Source: Anomaloglossus baeobatrachus | Lineage: Eukaryota > Chordata > Amphibia > Anura > Aromobatidae | NCBI RefSeq assembly: GCF_048569485.1 | Contig: NC_134364.1 | Span: 130,766,289 to 130,830,288 of the forward strand | DNA: 64,000 nt | Direction of reading: 5' to 3' | Shown here: positions 24,195 through 35,840 of the stretch, one piece after another | Layout of the letters: each line of letters opens with the position of its first letter | Numbering within the stretch: the first letter of the stretch is position 1 | Translations under genes and position numbers: made by a program | Notes under the pieces: generated by a model | Seen by the model: only the letters and a program-made list of their open reading frames with translations | What the model was told of the DNA's origin: nothing | Database searches by the model: none

Positions 24195-24720
24195 TTAGAA
24201 TCTTCTCTTAATGTTAATTCATATCTTACATGTGAGCCACATTGTACTCAACCTCTTTCCAGAGATTTAGGCTTGGCAATCGCAGATCTTCCAGCTGGGT
24301 GGATCACCCAAGTGAACCTGTGTACTCTGACCACCCTCCTGAGTGAGTCAGAAGACATCTCAGAAGGGTGGATCGTGGAAGCAAAACTGGTGGAGCTATT
24401 TGTACTTCCCTGAGCTAGCTGGTACAATCGGGCGAGATCTCTCATAGGGTGTATCACAGTAGCAGACCAGATGGTGCTCGGATCTCTCCTCTGGGTGAGT
24501 CACCACTGGGCTGAGCCTCCTCGGCTGGAGATACCGGTAGCACATGACCCATCCTGACTGATATCACAGGGCAAAGGCCTCGTTATATTCAAGTCAGTGA
24601 AGCCAACTGCGACCCTTAGTATTGCAAATTGCACAGGTAACGTTAACCCCTCTGGCTCTGGGGCAGTTCAATCAGGTCTTGGACGCCCATCAATCTTCTC
24701 CTTTCATGCCCATGAGAGAT
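24195..24720. repeat. Degenerate ~90-bp array, right part
   Basis: AGCTGGGTGGATCACC, TCTGACCACCCTCCTGAGTG and GGGTGAGTCA phrases recur at about 60-100-base spacing. It is the most diverged end of the array. Confidence 0.55.
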
Positions 24721-25033
24721 ATCGCGCCACTTCAGCCTTCCGGTAGGATACCATCTTTCCTCTTAGCCACCTCTTCCATTGGGTGAGACTCCGAATGGTG
24801 GCTCATGGCTGTTTCTCGTATTAGAGGGGTATTCAGTCCGTCACCCTCTTTTCTCCCCAGGGAGTTCTCCGCCTTCCACTTTAATGAGGGGATTGTTCCC
24901 CTTCATTTTGGCACTTTGCCTCTCATCCCCCTGATGACGTCTAGTCTGAGTGTCCAGCATGGACTGAGGATTCTCAAATGAAGCGTAGGAAAACTAGAAG
25001 TAGGTAAAAAAAAAAAAAAAAAAGCAGCTAAAG
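24721..25033. other. No gene seen
   Basis: Pyrimidine-rich sequence ending in an A17 run at about 25006-25023, just before the hAT-like element. Confidence 0.4.
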
Positions 25034-25696
25034 CAGGGGTCGGGATTTGTTTTTGGCCTGGAGAGCCATGAACGCCACATTTTATAATGTAATTCTGTGA
25101 GAGCCGTACTCACCCGGGGGGAGCGGCGGTGGTGGAGCGGCTCAGAAGGTCCCAGGAGGCAGGGTAGACGATGCTGCGGGCACAGAGGAGGGGTGACGCG
25201 GCTCAAGAGGGTCAGTGTGTGGAGGGACGGCGATACTGTGGGGTGTCAAGGAGGCGGGCGTCATTGATCTGCCGGTGGGCTGCCTTGAATCTCCCGCAAT
25301 TGACGAGATCGACTTCAAGAAAATGGCCGCTGCACGTGCACAGATCAACACAATGGACTTCAAGAAAATGTCTGCAGAGTCCTATCTGCGCACCCGCCGC
25401 CTCTGTGGCCATTTTCTTGATGTTGATCTTGTCAAGTGTGGGAGATTCAAAGCAGCCCGCAGTCCACCAGCTACTGCGGGCTCGCCGCTGCGACACCCCA
25501 TGAGCCCACAGTATCACTGACCCTGCGCCAACACTACCGCCACGGTAAGCCATTTGCGGTTTGTAAGACGCACCCCCACTTTTCCTTTTGGGGGGAAAAA
25601 AAGTGTGTCTTACAAACCAGAAGATTTGTCTGTGCGCCAGATACAGCCATCACAAGAGCCACATCTGACGCGCGAGCCATAGGGTCCCCACCCCTG
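25034..25696. mobile_element. hAT-like MITE with large internal foldback
   Basis: CAGGGGTCGGG at the left and CCCCACCCCTG at the right. Flanking octamers AGCTAAAG and AGTTAGGG differ only by transitions and could be a worn 8-bp duplication. The internal hairpin pairs GAATCTCCCGCAATTGACGA with its mirror near 25440-25460. GAGCCACATC-type sequence repeats near both ends. A related copy lies at 41400-41750. Confidence 0.7.
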
Positions 25697-26306
25697 AGTT
25701 AGGGGGAGCAGTGAGGGGATGGTCATTAAGGTACATTAGAAGAAAAGTTAGATTATTACAATAAAAAGCCATTGAGGATTAATATCGAGCTTGGTTTTTG
25801 TTTATGCGGTTTTTTTTATACGTTTTGTGGCCAAAAATGCAGCAAAATGTGGGAAAAACTGCAATGATTTCCTAAGTGCATTTTTCCTTGCGTTTTTTTT
25901 CCACTTTAATTGAATTCAATAAGTATAAAAACACAAAGAATTGACGCTGTCGTTTTTTGTCACCACAAAAACTGCAATCAAAAAGAAGCAACGCGCACGC
26001 AGCCATTCTGAATTCTCCTAGACTTAGGAAAGACGTAGATGAGGGCAACAAACTGCGTCCAAAAACGCAGCCAAAAACGCAGCATGCGCATGAGGCCTAG
26101 GCCGTGTTTCCAGAATCCTCCAGTTGTCTGCCTTGTCCCTCGTAAAATCATTTACACCAGTAGAATTCTGATCATAATCTGCAGTGCAAGATGTGTCCAT
26201 AGAAAGCCGACCGATGGTAAGAATGCGGCCTGCTCTCCACAGAGGGTCAAGAAGGAGGAGGCCGAGAAAGGGTTTCTAGAGCCATGTACAAGAAAAACTG
26301 ATGACA
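25697..26306. other. No gene; AT-rich MITE-like fragment
   Basis: 25790-26100 has repeated GCGTTTTT/AAAAACGCAG motifs typical of foldback frog elements, ending GAGGCCTAGGCCG. No complete pair of ends was found. Confidence 0.4.
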
Positions 26307-26848
26307 CTGACCCACTCTGTGACCCACTCTGTGACCCACTCTGTGACCCACTCTGTGACCCACTCTGTGACCCACTCTGTGCCACTCTGTGCCCCACTCT
26401 GTGCCCCACTCTGTGACCCACTCTGTGACCCACTCTGTGACCCACTCTGTGACCCACTCTGTGACCCACTCTGTGCCACTCTGTGACCCACTCTGTGACC
26501 CCCACTCTGACCCCCACTCTGACCCGCACTCTGTGACCCGCACTCTGACCCGCACTCTGACCCGCACTCTGACCCGCACTCTGACCCGCACTCTGTGACC
26601 CGCACTCTGTGACCCGCACTCTGTGACCCGCACTCTGTGACCCCCACTCTGTGACCCCCACTCTGTGACCCCCACTCTGTGACCCCCACTCTGTGACCCC
26701 CACTCTGTGACCCCCACTCTGTGACCCCCGCTCTGACCCCCGCTCTGACCCGCGCTCTGACCCGCGCTCTGACCCGCGCTCTGACCCGCGCTCTGACCCG
26801 CGCTCTGACCCGCGCTCTGACCCGCGCTCTGACCCACACTCTGACCAA
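26307..26848. repeat. 13-16-bp minisatellite arranged in variant blocks
   Basis: The core CACTCTGTGACC changes in successive blocks: CCACTCTGTGACC (26311-26500), CCGCACTCTGACC (26520-26640), CCCCCACTCTGTGACC (26640-26730), CCGCGCTCTGACC (26745-26835). Frames are open on both strands by periodicity only. Confidence 0.95.
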
Positions 26849-27035
26849 AAAATCTGTCCATTTTATGCACACATGGAGTAAACAGTCATCTGAATTAGCC
26901 CTTATATTGGCCGAACTGACTTTCTCCCAATGACAGATGTTGAAGGTTGGGGTGGATATACCATTGGTGCAATTGGACAGGTACAGGGACCCACTTTTAC
27001 CTCCATAACAGCAATCAACTGCTGTCATAGACACA

Positions 27036-27401
27036 TTAGGCCGCTTTCACACTGCGTTATTACTTACGTTCACTGGACCTGTCGGGGCCTTTACTCAAAC
27101 CGCCCCATAAAACGGGTTTCAGACAAATGCCCCAACGTGGCCAATGACTATAATGTGCTCTGTCTTGCACCATTGTCTGGCGTATACACTTTCTGCAGGC
27201 GGACACCTAGACGTAGTAGACTGTATCTGGGTGTCCGTCTGCGGAAAGCGTATACGCCCGAAAATGGTGCAAGACGGAGCACATTATAGTCATTGACCAC
27301 GTTGGCGCATGCATGTGAAACCCGTGTTGCGGGGCAGTTTGGACAGAGGCCCCGACTGAACCAGTGAACGTAGGTAAAAACAGAGTGAGAAACCAGCCTA
27401 A
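27036..27401. mobile_element. TWA-flanked foldback MITE
   Basis: TTA at 27036-27038 then GGCCGCTTTCACACTGCG; at the right CAGAGTGAGAAACCAGCC then TAA at 27399-27401. The arms pair along most of the length (GTGTCCGTCTGCGGAAAGCG against CTTTCTGCAGGCGGACACC). Confidence 0.8.
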
Positions 27402-27591
27402 TGGCATCATGGCAGTATGATGAGCTTTACTGCAAAGGGCCCGTCTGTCTGTCTGCCCCTGTATGAAAGATGAATGAAGTGGATAAAAGGATCAGATTTT
27501 CCCTACCCAATCCTGTCTCTCTGGCTCCTCTCCTGTAAGGTGTCAGGTATTATGGTCAGTGGGGTTTCTTCTCGCTCTGCGATTCTCTCCT

Positions 27592-27995
27592 TTAGGCTCT
27601 GTTCACACTAGAAAAAGGATTTTTCTCAAGAAATTTCTTGAGTCTGAAAGATTAGCGCACTTGCGATAAAAAAACGCACCGAAAACCGCATGCGTTTTTA
27701 CCGTGTTTTTGTGCGGTTTTGGTGCGGTTTTTCCGCAGGTTGGTCCCTGCGCTTTTTTACCATTATCTATGGCAAAAAAAAACCCAGTTAGCTGCAGAAA
27801 AGAAGTGACTGCGCATTTTTTTTCTCAAGAAATTCTGCAGAAAGAATGTTCTTGAGAAAAAAAACAGTGTGCGCACAGCTAATTTTTTTTCCATAGGTTT
27901 TGCTGGGGAATGTCTGCAGAAAGGTTGCAAGAATTTCTCAAGAAATTTCTGCAGCAAAAACGCGGGTAAAAATGCAGTGTGTGAACAAGGCCTAA
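27592..27995. mobile_element. TWA-flanked MITE
   Basis: TTA then GGCTCTGTTCACACTAG at the left; GTGTGAACAAGGCC then TAA at the right. The interior is rich in TTTCTCAAGAAATTTC inverted motifs and AAAACGCA tracts. Confidence 0.72.
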
Positions 27996-28244
27996 GTGTG
28001 TGTGTATAGACAGCAAGGTCCAATCTCACTTGCCTGTAGACTGTAAGCTGTTTTTATCAGCTGGGTTCTCTCTATCATTCCTCTTCCCACAAGTACCGTA
28101 TTTTTCGGATTATAAAATGCACTTTTCTTCCCAATAATTTGGGAGGAAACTGAGGGGTGCGTTTTATAATCTGAATGTAGCTTACCGAGGTAGTGGAGAG
28201 GGGTTGCAAGAGGCCGGGGGAATGCTGCAGCTTCTGTGCACTGC

Positions 28245-28605
28245 TGTGGAGGCTGTGCGGGGACTGCGACAGCTTGTGCTGGGGCGGCTGTGCGGTGTCT
28301 CCGGAGGCTGGTGCTGGGGCGGCTGTGCGGTGTCTCCGGAGGCTGGTGCTGGGGCGGCTGTGCGGTGTCTCCGGAGGCTGGTGCTGTGGAGGCTGTGCGG
28401 GGTCTGTGACAGCTTGTGCTGGGGCGGCTGTGCGGTGTCTCCGGAGGCTGGTGCTGGGGCGGCTGTGCGGTGTCTCCAGAGGCTGGTGCTGGGGCGGCTG
28501 TGCGGTGTCTCCGGAGGCTGGTGCTGGGGCGGCTGTGCGGTGTCTCCGGAGGCTGGTGCTGGGGCGGCTGTGCTGTGTCTCCGGAGGCTGGTGCTGGGGT
28601 AGAGG
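28245..28605. repeat. 35-bp minisatellite, ~9-10 copies
   Basis: The unit is GGCTGGTGCTGGGGCGGCTG plus TGCGGTGTCTCCGGA. The period is not divisible by 3, so frames are open on both strands by accident. Confidence 0.93.
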
Positions 28606-28844
28606 GGCAGGCGGTGAGGACTTCAAATAATATCGCCTAGTGTCAGTGCATGCGCAGATGTTGATCTCATCTGCGCACGCGCCGCCTCCTGCCCATTGAT
28701 CTCCCAGCAGCGGATTTAAGTAAAATGGCACTTGGAGGTGGCGCTTGCGCAGATGAGATCTTGGCTTGCCATTGAGCTCAGAGCTCAATATGCGCTGACT
28801 CCGGGCGCCATTTCTTTGAAGCTCTCACCACCCGCTGCCACAGG

Positions 28845-29032
28845 CTGAGCCCCAGCACAGCTGCACCAGTCGCCGCCTGAGCCCCAGCACAGCTGCCCCA
28901 GCACAGCTGCCCCAGCCGCCGCCTGAGCCCCAGCACAGCTGCCCCAGCCGCCGCCTGAGCCCCAGCACAGCTGCCCCAGCCGCCGCCTGAGCCCCAGCAC
29001 AGCTGCCCCAGCCGCCGCCCCAGCACAGCTGA
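28845..29032. repeat. 32-bp minisatellite, ~5 copies
   Basis: The unit is CCGCCGCCTGAGCCCCAGCA plus CAGCTGCCCCAG. It lies in the opposite arm of the same MITE. Confidence 0.92.
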
Positions 29033-29205
29033 CAGTTTCTGGGACACCCACCGCCACTGCCTCCTGTGACCCTGCTCCACCACCGCTGCTGCCCACCTTC
29101 GGTAAGACGTCACTGGATTGTAAGATGGACCCTATTTTTTTTCCATCTTTCTTTGCTCTGAATTTGGTGTGCGTCTTATAATCCGGTGCATTTATAAACC
29201 AAACA

Positions 29206-29797
29206 ACATGGGATTTTCTTGGCAGTTACAAACTTTCCAATATTAAGATTTGAGTACATTTATTCACCGCAAATCAATGAATTATTTTAAAATTTGGTGA
29301 CTTTGAATTTCCAAAGCTGGTCTCATCTGTACGGAGCAGTCAGCCCTGACTGTGTAATGGCGGATCCAGCGCGCTGACATTTCCAGGAGGCATTTGTGTA
29401 GGACGCGCTCATTCCTGCCGCTGTGAATATGTGATTGTTGCAGCCATGTCTTGTGCATTCATTGCATTTAACCCTCTGAGGAGCAGCCGTTTACTTGTTC
29501 CAAGGTCTATGTCCATGCTGATGAGTTACTACTAATGGTGCTGAGAAAGTTCACTGTAACAAGGGGAGATTTACATGTGTAACTCCTACCAGTCTGATCT
29601 ACGTGGGAAACACCTCATTGTGTGATTTCGGTGGGAGGGAAGAAGAAAATGGCTCTTTTGACGTTTTGTTTCCTGTCTGGAGGCGGAGGAGGAGTGCAGG
29701 TGAGACTGTGATGTCAGCCTGTCCACACCTTGCTGAGCCCTGGGATCTCATGAAGTGACTGAGTTATATCGGGAGCAAAGTCTCCAATCCACACAAA
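29206..29797 (+). other. Possible 5' region of the PLEKHG3-like transcript; no gene otherwise
   Basis: Mostly non-repetitive by eye. GTGGGAGGGAAGAAGAAAAT at about 29629 and GGAGGCGGAGGAGGAGTGCA near 29680 are purine-rich. No TATA box, CpG island or known promoter motif is clear. Confidence 0.3.
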
Positions 29798-29855
29798 ATG
29801 TTTGACGAGAAGGGACGCTTTGAAGGACTCAACCGTAGGATCTCTCGACTGTTTG
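29798..29855 (+). CDS. Candidate first coding exon of PLEKHG3-like gene
   Basis: An ATG opens a 19-codon frame, MFDEKGRFEGLNRRISRLF, plus one leftover base. A GTAGGC donor follows at 29856. The split codon G is completed by the AA that begins the exon at 40009, giving Glu, so the phases agree and the frame stays open into the certain exon. Basic residues near the end (NRRISRLF) give a coding look. The 150 bases upstream are ordinary frog single-copy-like sequence with no TATA box seen. I do not recognise this peptide as the human PLEKHG3 N terminus, so it may be an alternative first exon of the frog gene or a chance open stretch. The call rests on phase, donor and position 10.2 kb upstream on the same strand. 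An internal ATG at 40224 in good context is the alternative start. Confidence 0.45.
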
Positions 29856-30668
29856 GTAGGCCACATATGTGTTCTGGTTTCTTTGGGTTTTTGGTGGTGG
29901 TGTTGCCTGTAGATCTTTGGAATACCATGAACATTCCACGGTCAGAACCAAGGTTTTGTGTTTTCTTCTTTATGGCTTTGCTCTAACTTTATAGTAGTTT
30001 TCTCCGGTATGGAGTGTAGATATGGCTTGGTTCACACTGGTCTTCTGACTGGAACATGAGTGATACAGATGGTTTCCGACAGCCCCTATCGAATATAATG
30101 TGTATTTTAACAAAAGGTTATATTTGTGGCACAAGTATATAAAGTGGGTTTAGTAACTAAGACAGCAGTGTACCCAACAGATGCAGGATGTATTACACAG
30201 CCGGCATCTGCCCCTAAGTGCAGCAAGTGCAGCAAAACCTCATACAGCGGCGTGTGAGACCTCAGACCTCAGTGATGTTTCATCAATGCTTTTTTATTAT
30301 CAGAGCTTGATCAGAGTTTTTCATGGACCGGAGAAAGTTTCAACATTTTTTTTTTTTCCATTTGAGAAAAACAGATGAGTTTTTCTCAGATGAAAAAAAA
30401 AAGTTGAAGAGCTGTGAAAAACGGACAGCGTGTAGATGGCATCTGAGTGCTGTCCATTATTTTGTCACAGACCCATACACTTGCATTGGCCATTTTGATC
30501 CAAGAATCAGATTAAAATCGTCATGTCTCTGTGATTTTGTGTTAACTACTGAAAAAAAGTGTCTATGTGAACAGGCACATAGACAACATTGCGTATGACA
30601 AACCAGGCGGGGGAGCTTCAGACGTTACTATCCATGATGGGAGTGTGTGAAGGAAAGTCTGCCAGAAG
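29856..30668. other. Proposed PLEKHG3 intron, no other gene
   Basis: 30330-30420 has inverted TTTTTC/GAAAAA tracts (a weak MITE-like palindrome). Nothing else was recognised. Confidence 0.35.
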
Positions 30669-31202
30669 ACCATGTAGCCACAAGGAAAAAGGAAGCTTCG
30701 GCACATCCACGTAATAGGACGGTGGTATAGGGCACAATGCTGGCTTGTGAGCCCATCAATAATTAAAGGCAACCTGTCACCAGATTTGGTGACTATAAGC
30801 TGCGGCCACCACCAGTGGGCTCTTATATACAGCATTCTAGAATTCTGTATATCGGAGCCCAGGCCGCTGTGTAGAATGTAATAATAATACTCCCCTAAGG
30901 GGCGGTTCGGTGCAGACTGTTTGGATGGGTGACTCCATTGTCCGGTACCAGCACCTCCTTTTTCGGCCATCTATATTCTCCTCCTTCTAAAGCCTGGGTG
31001 CATGACAAGTCCTACGTCATCCACACTCGCCGGCACTGAGGTCCTGCGCAGGCGCACTACAATACTTTGATCTGCCCTGCTGAGGGCACATCCACGTAAT
31101 AGGACGCTGGTATAGGGCACATTGCTGGACTGTGACCCCATCAATTATTAAATATGTTCCAATAAAGATGTGCCGAATCTTCCTTTTTCCTTGTGGCCAC
31201 AT
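30669..31202. repeat. Rearranged foldback with direct and inverted repeats
   Basis: A 65-base segment (GGCACATCCACGTAATAGGA...) occurs at about 30702-30766 and again at 31086-31150. Outside both, CCACAAGGAAAAAGGAAG at 30669-30704 is mirrored by CTTCCTTTTTCCTTGTGG at 31171-31196. Inside lies a TTAA-type end (AAAGGCAACCTGTCACCAG) with the frog phrase GGCCACCACCAGTGGGCTC. Confidence 0.75.
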
Positions 31203-31731
31203 TGGCTACGATATTTATCTGTGAAAACTATACGTAGACCTCATACTGACCTCTGCCCGTGCCCTTACACATGTTGATCCACGGGCGCACCATTCTGTGC
31301 TCTCATTGGCCACGCCACAATGTGAATGTGTGGTGCTGATTTGTAACCGTGGCAGCCAAGGGCCTACAAAAGGTGCCTATGGCCGTCATGTTGGTCCTTC
31401 TGTGAGGCCCAGCCACAGGCTTTATTGGAGACCATCATTTTAACGATATCGTAGTACAGGTATAGTACGGCATGTACAGATGAAGCCATGTTAGTATCAA
31501 TATGGTAAAATAGTAAAGTTACTTATCTTGGAAAATGGTGAAGCAAAACCAATTATTATTAGTTTTTTTTAGTTTTTACCACTTAAAAAAAATAATACAA
31601 GTTTTGGTATCGCTGTGGTCGTACTGACCATTAAGAATCATGTTGGCAACTCGGAGAGAACAGTGCAGTATTCTGGGCTTTACCTTCTGGCGGCAATGAG
31701 GGTGCCTGCGACAGACCTTCTTAGCAAAGCC
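31203..31731. other. No gene seen
   Basis: AT-rich in 31540-31620. No recognisable element was found. Confidence 0.35.
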
Positions 31732-32042
31732 TTAAAGGGGTTGTCCACTTTCAGGAAAGTAGGCCCCAAAATTGTGATAAATTTCTAAAGCCGATAGTCA
31801 CCGGACCTGGGTCTAGTGCTGGCTCCATGCCGCTGGTCCAGGCCTGGTGATCAGGCTCTAGTAGTGATGTCACTCGGTGACATGTTCTGTTGAAGTGATA
31901 TCACTGCTGTAGTCAAAACCGTGGGACCGGAGAAGCTGCGGGGGCCGGTGCTGGACCAAGGTATAATTAGTTATGGTGATGTTTTGGTTTTTTTTTACAC
32001 AGTTTGGAACCCACTTTCCAGAAACTGGACATCCCCTTTTAA
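31732..32042. mobile_element. TTAA-flanked MITE, AAGGGGTTGTCCACTTTC ends
   Basis: TTAA at 31732-31735 and 32039-32042. The ends AGGGGTTGTCCACTTTC and GAAACTGGACATCCCCTT are inverted with two mismatches. Confidence 0.8.
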
Positions 32043-32856
32043 ACTGGCCTTTAGGTATTGGAGCAGCGCCAGCTAAAATATTGTTTGTCTGATAAACCTC
32101 TCTCCTGATGGCCCCATACACTGGAACAATGGGCTTGCCCGAGGGTTTTTCGTGTTATTTTTGAGAGGTCAGCTGCCAGAATTATGTGGCACCGGCTTCT
32201 CTAGCCATTAAACAAAAGGAATAGGCTATTGACTTATAATGTCCCCGATATAATCTGTCAGGAGGGCTCTACCCATGCAGGTTAAAAATGGTCACCTGAA
32301 GTCACCAAAATTGTCAGGTTAAATTGAGTGTTCTCTATTTGGGGCGTTTCAGATTTTGGGGGGTTGTCCAGTATCTGTTTATCTGATCTGCCGACACAAT
32401 TACTTTCCAAACGGTGTACAATCTGCGAGGAGAAGTAATGAGGAGGAGAATCGTGGTCAGACTTTCTCGTGGCTGACTACAGCGTGCTGCCATTGGAGGG
32501 AGGCACCGTGTTTCTGTCCGGTGAAGCATTTCTGTGGGACGTTCTCAGCTGCTGGACTATCTCCGTGTTGCACGGCCCGTCATGTGCCTTCATTGTGCTT
32601 CGTTCTATGGAGGATGGCAGTGTGGAGCCTCACGGCTGCTTTCACTAACGGATGTTTGAATTTTCCTTTTGGGAACATTTTGAATATGTCACTACCGGAT
32701 AACCTGGCTATAGAGTTGCAGGGATTTATCAATCACTACTTAGACAGTGTTCTGGAGGCCACCAGAGAATTGGGCACTTTTATTCCTCTTGTTTCCACTG
32801 CTCTTGGCAGCGCTGCTTGTGGTTACACAGGATGGTATAGTGCCTAGAAGAGCGAT
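32043..32856. other. No gene seen
   Basis: An open stretch at 32356-32847 lacks coding character or any recognisable domain. I see no repeat signature. Confidence 0.3.
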
Positions 32857-33307
32857 TGAGGGGTTGTCCACTGCTAGGACAGGCTCTTCTGATTCCCAGG
32901 TAAAATAATAAAGCCTATACTCCCCTCCCATGCTGGTGCAGTGTCAGTGGTGTCTGGGCTTGCGGTGCAGAGGCTCACGTGGGGTGGTGAAATTATGCAA
33001 ACCTCACATCTAATCAGCGCTGGCTGCTGTCTCATTGCTATCGGACCAAATGAGTTAGTCAACAGGAAGTGAGCGCTGCACTCTCTTCCTGTTGATTGTT
33101 CGTTTGGTCCAAACATGTGGAGAAGGAAGCCGGTACTGATTGGATGCGGAGCTCTTATAACGTCACAACCTCACCTGAACCCCTGCACTGCGAGCCCGGA
33201 CACTGCTGGAATGGTGCCGCTACAGGAGGTGAGAATACACCTTATTATTTTACCTGGGGGAAACATGTAGAATCACAAGGGGTTATCCCGACAATGGACA
33301 ACCCCTC
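32857..33307. mobile_element. Foldback MITE, GGGGTTGTCCACT ends
   Basis: GAGGGGTTGTCCACTGCTAG at the left and ACAATGGACAACCCCTC at the right. Two inner inverted pairs are AGGTAAAATAATAAAG with TTATTATTTTACCT, and GAGGTTTGC.. with the region near 33160. The central AACAGGAAGTGAG.../TTCCTGTTGATTG hairpin lies around 33060-33095. Confidence 0.8.
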
Positions 33308-34775
33308 TAAAGGGAAACTGCCGTCTGATTCATGATTCCCAAACTTCTGGCTCTTGACAGAAAATTAATTTAACAATCTGTCCGGTACTATAGCTGGAGA
33401 CTAGACTTGTCTAGCACCTCCCCACCGGCTCTTCTTAGCGGCACTGTAGGTGACTGATTGGCCTCTCCCTGCGTGCACACGTATATTGTGGACATGACGG
33501 CTTGTGTTCTCTGATGGGCTGCAGACGTGACATCCCGTCTGAGCCACAATGAAGTTTTATTGCCTGTCAGGACTATACTGACAGGAACCTGATTAGGTCA
33601 ACAAGTGGCTTAATTGGCACATACACACTGCTACCAGGTGGCCTCCGTTAGGTTGCCATGAAAGTTAAGGACCTCTGGCTGCTGTGAATAGAGACAGCCA
33701 TGGATGGACCTTCTTTCTCAATCCGATATGGTTCCCACCTCTTGGATCTGCACCGGTCAGACATTTACGACACATTCTATGGGTTTGCCAAAACTTTCTA
33801 ACATAGGAATACCCAACTGTTCAGGTGATTCTGCCCACACAGTCACCATTATGTAATAATATAGTACAAGGATCATCAACCTTTGGCATGTTTGCCCAGT
33901 CCACTGGGTAGTGTGCACGTAAACTTAGGTGACCGTCTACGCAACCTCAGATGGTTAAAATTTTGGTAAGGGTTCGGTTCCACTTGCGTATAGCTTGTGA
34001 TGCCATATGCTAATGACCCTCTGCTGCAAGTGTCAGCCAAGGGTCATGCGACTGTGATCCGATCTTGTGATCGCATCACCGCTGCGGAGGAGAGGGAGGG
34101 AGCACTTTCTGTACATACTGTAAGTTGCAAACACCCATTAGTGCACGTGCACTTCACGTCTTTTAAACCCACACGAATCATGAGACGTTTTCCACAAGGA
34201 AGACTGTTCGGGACATGTCCACATATTTGTCCTGTTCCGTCATTTTTTGAGTGCTTAGTATGTCGTTATTGACCGCCGACATTTTTTTTCAAGCATTTTT
34301 CCATCTTTCTTGTCTGTTTTTGCTGCCATTTAGCGGTTGTGTTGTTTTCTTCTGCTTCGTAGAAGCTGTAATGTTAAGTTTAGATGCTGACCTTTTATTT
34401 TTTCTTACAGTTGTTTAGTTTTTGTTCCATACTCTTTATTGTATGTATTTTGTTTTGTTTTTGTCTTTTTGTAAAAAGATCAGCTGTGTATTAATGTTGT
34501 GTAGTGCAGGCGAAAAACAGATGAAGATATAGGTGAAATGTGCATGTGAAGCGCCGCACCCAGGAATGTGTCTGGGGACGGGTTGTGGGTCCGGGAGATT
34601 TATTACATGTCGTGGCTACAACATAATGTATCACCCTTCTGGTGTAATTGTTTGTGTAGCTTTTACTTCCACACCAAAACCATCAAGAGAGAAGGCACTG
34701 AGTCACCGGCAGGGAGCGGAGCCGTGCAATTCAGTTGTATCTGTGTTATAAGAATGTGGATGGAATTGAATATAT
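33308..34775. other. No gene; one half-MITE
   Basis: TAAGGGTTCGGTTCCACTTG at 33966 has the look of a TWA-type left end, but I cannot find its partner. 34250-34480 is T-rich. The rest is unassigned. Confidence 0.35.
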
Positions 34776-34784
34776 CCACGGTGC

Positions 34785-35840
34785 TGTGGACAGCCATAGA
34801 CAGCTCCCGGCCTCGTAGCGCTGTGGACGGCCATAGACTGCTCCCGGACGCGCAGCGCTGTGGACGGCCATAGACTGCTCCCGGCCTCGTAGCGCTGTGG
34901 ACGGCCATAGACTGCTCCCGGCCGCGCAGCGCTGTGGACAGCCATAGACAGCTCCCGGCCTCGTAGCGCTGTGGACGGCCATAGACTGATCCCGGCCTCG
35001 TAGCGCTGTGGACGGCCATAGACTGATCCCGGCCTCGTAGCGCTGTGGACGGCCATAGACTGATCCCGGCCTCGTAGCGCTGTGGACGGCCATAGACTGA
35101 TCCCGGCCTCGTAGCGCTGTGGACGGCCATAGACTGATCCCGGCCTCGTAGCGCTGTGGACGGCCATAGACTGCTCCCGGACGCGCAGCGCTGTGGACGG
35201 CCATAGACTGCTCCCGGCCTCGTAGCGCTGTGGACGGCCATAGACTGCTCCCGGCCGCGCAGCGCTGTGGACAGCCATAGACAGCTCCCGGCCTCGTAGC
35301 GCTGTGGACGGCCATAGACTGATCCCGGCCTCGTAGCGCTGTGGACAGCCATAGACTTCTCCCGGCCGCGCAGCGCTGTGGACGGCCATAGACTGCTCCC
35401 GGCCGCGCAGCGCTGTGGACGGCCATAGACTTCTCCCGGCCGCGCAGCGCTGTGGACGGCCATAGACTGCTCCCGGCCTCGTAGCGCTGTGGACGGCCAT
35501 AGACTGCTCCCGGCCGCGCAGCGCTGTGGACGGCCATAGACTGCTCCCGGCCGCGCAGCGCTGTGGACGGCCATAGACTGCTTCCGACTGATCCCGGCCT
35601 TGCAGTGCTGTGGACGCCCATAGACTGCTCCCGGCCTCGCAGCCCTGTGGACGGCCATAGACTGATCCCGGCCTCGCAGCCCTGTGGACAGCCATAGACT
35701 GCTCCCGGCCTCGTAGCGCTGTGGACAGCCATAGACTGCTCCCGGCCTCGCAGCGCTGTGGACGCCCATAGACTGCTTCCGACTGATCCCGGCCTTGCAG
35801 CGCTGTGGACGGCCATAGACTGCTCCCGGCCTTGCCTGTA
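34785..35840. repeat. 37-bp CpG-rich minisatellite, ~28 copies
   Basis: The unit is CGTAGCGCTGTGGACGGCCA plus TAGACTGCTCCCGGCCT, with variants CGCAGCG, GATCCC and TTCTCCC. Each unit has 3-5 CpG. The 37-bp period opens all three minus-strand frames for ~400 codons without meaning. A longer block (GACAGC..GACGCGCAGCG order) recurs about 370 bp apart near 34790 and 35160. Confidence 0.95.

Larger units (their letters stand above)
28094..29205. mobile_element. CCGTATTTTTCGG-end MITE, second copy, with two arrays
   Basis: TA then CCGTATTTTTCGGATTATAA at the left; CGTCTTATAATCCGGTGCAT near 29172-29190 marks a worn right end. The middle is a foldback sharing CTCCGGGCGCCATTTCTTTG with the copy at 11369-12073. 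Minisatellites of 35 and 32 bp have grown in the two arms. Confidence 0.75.

Noticed and set aside
32356-32847. 163-codon plus-strand frame as a small gene
   Set aside because: Cys/Trp-rich translation with no domain, and no promoter or splice support.
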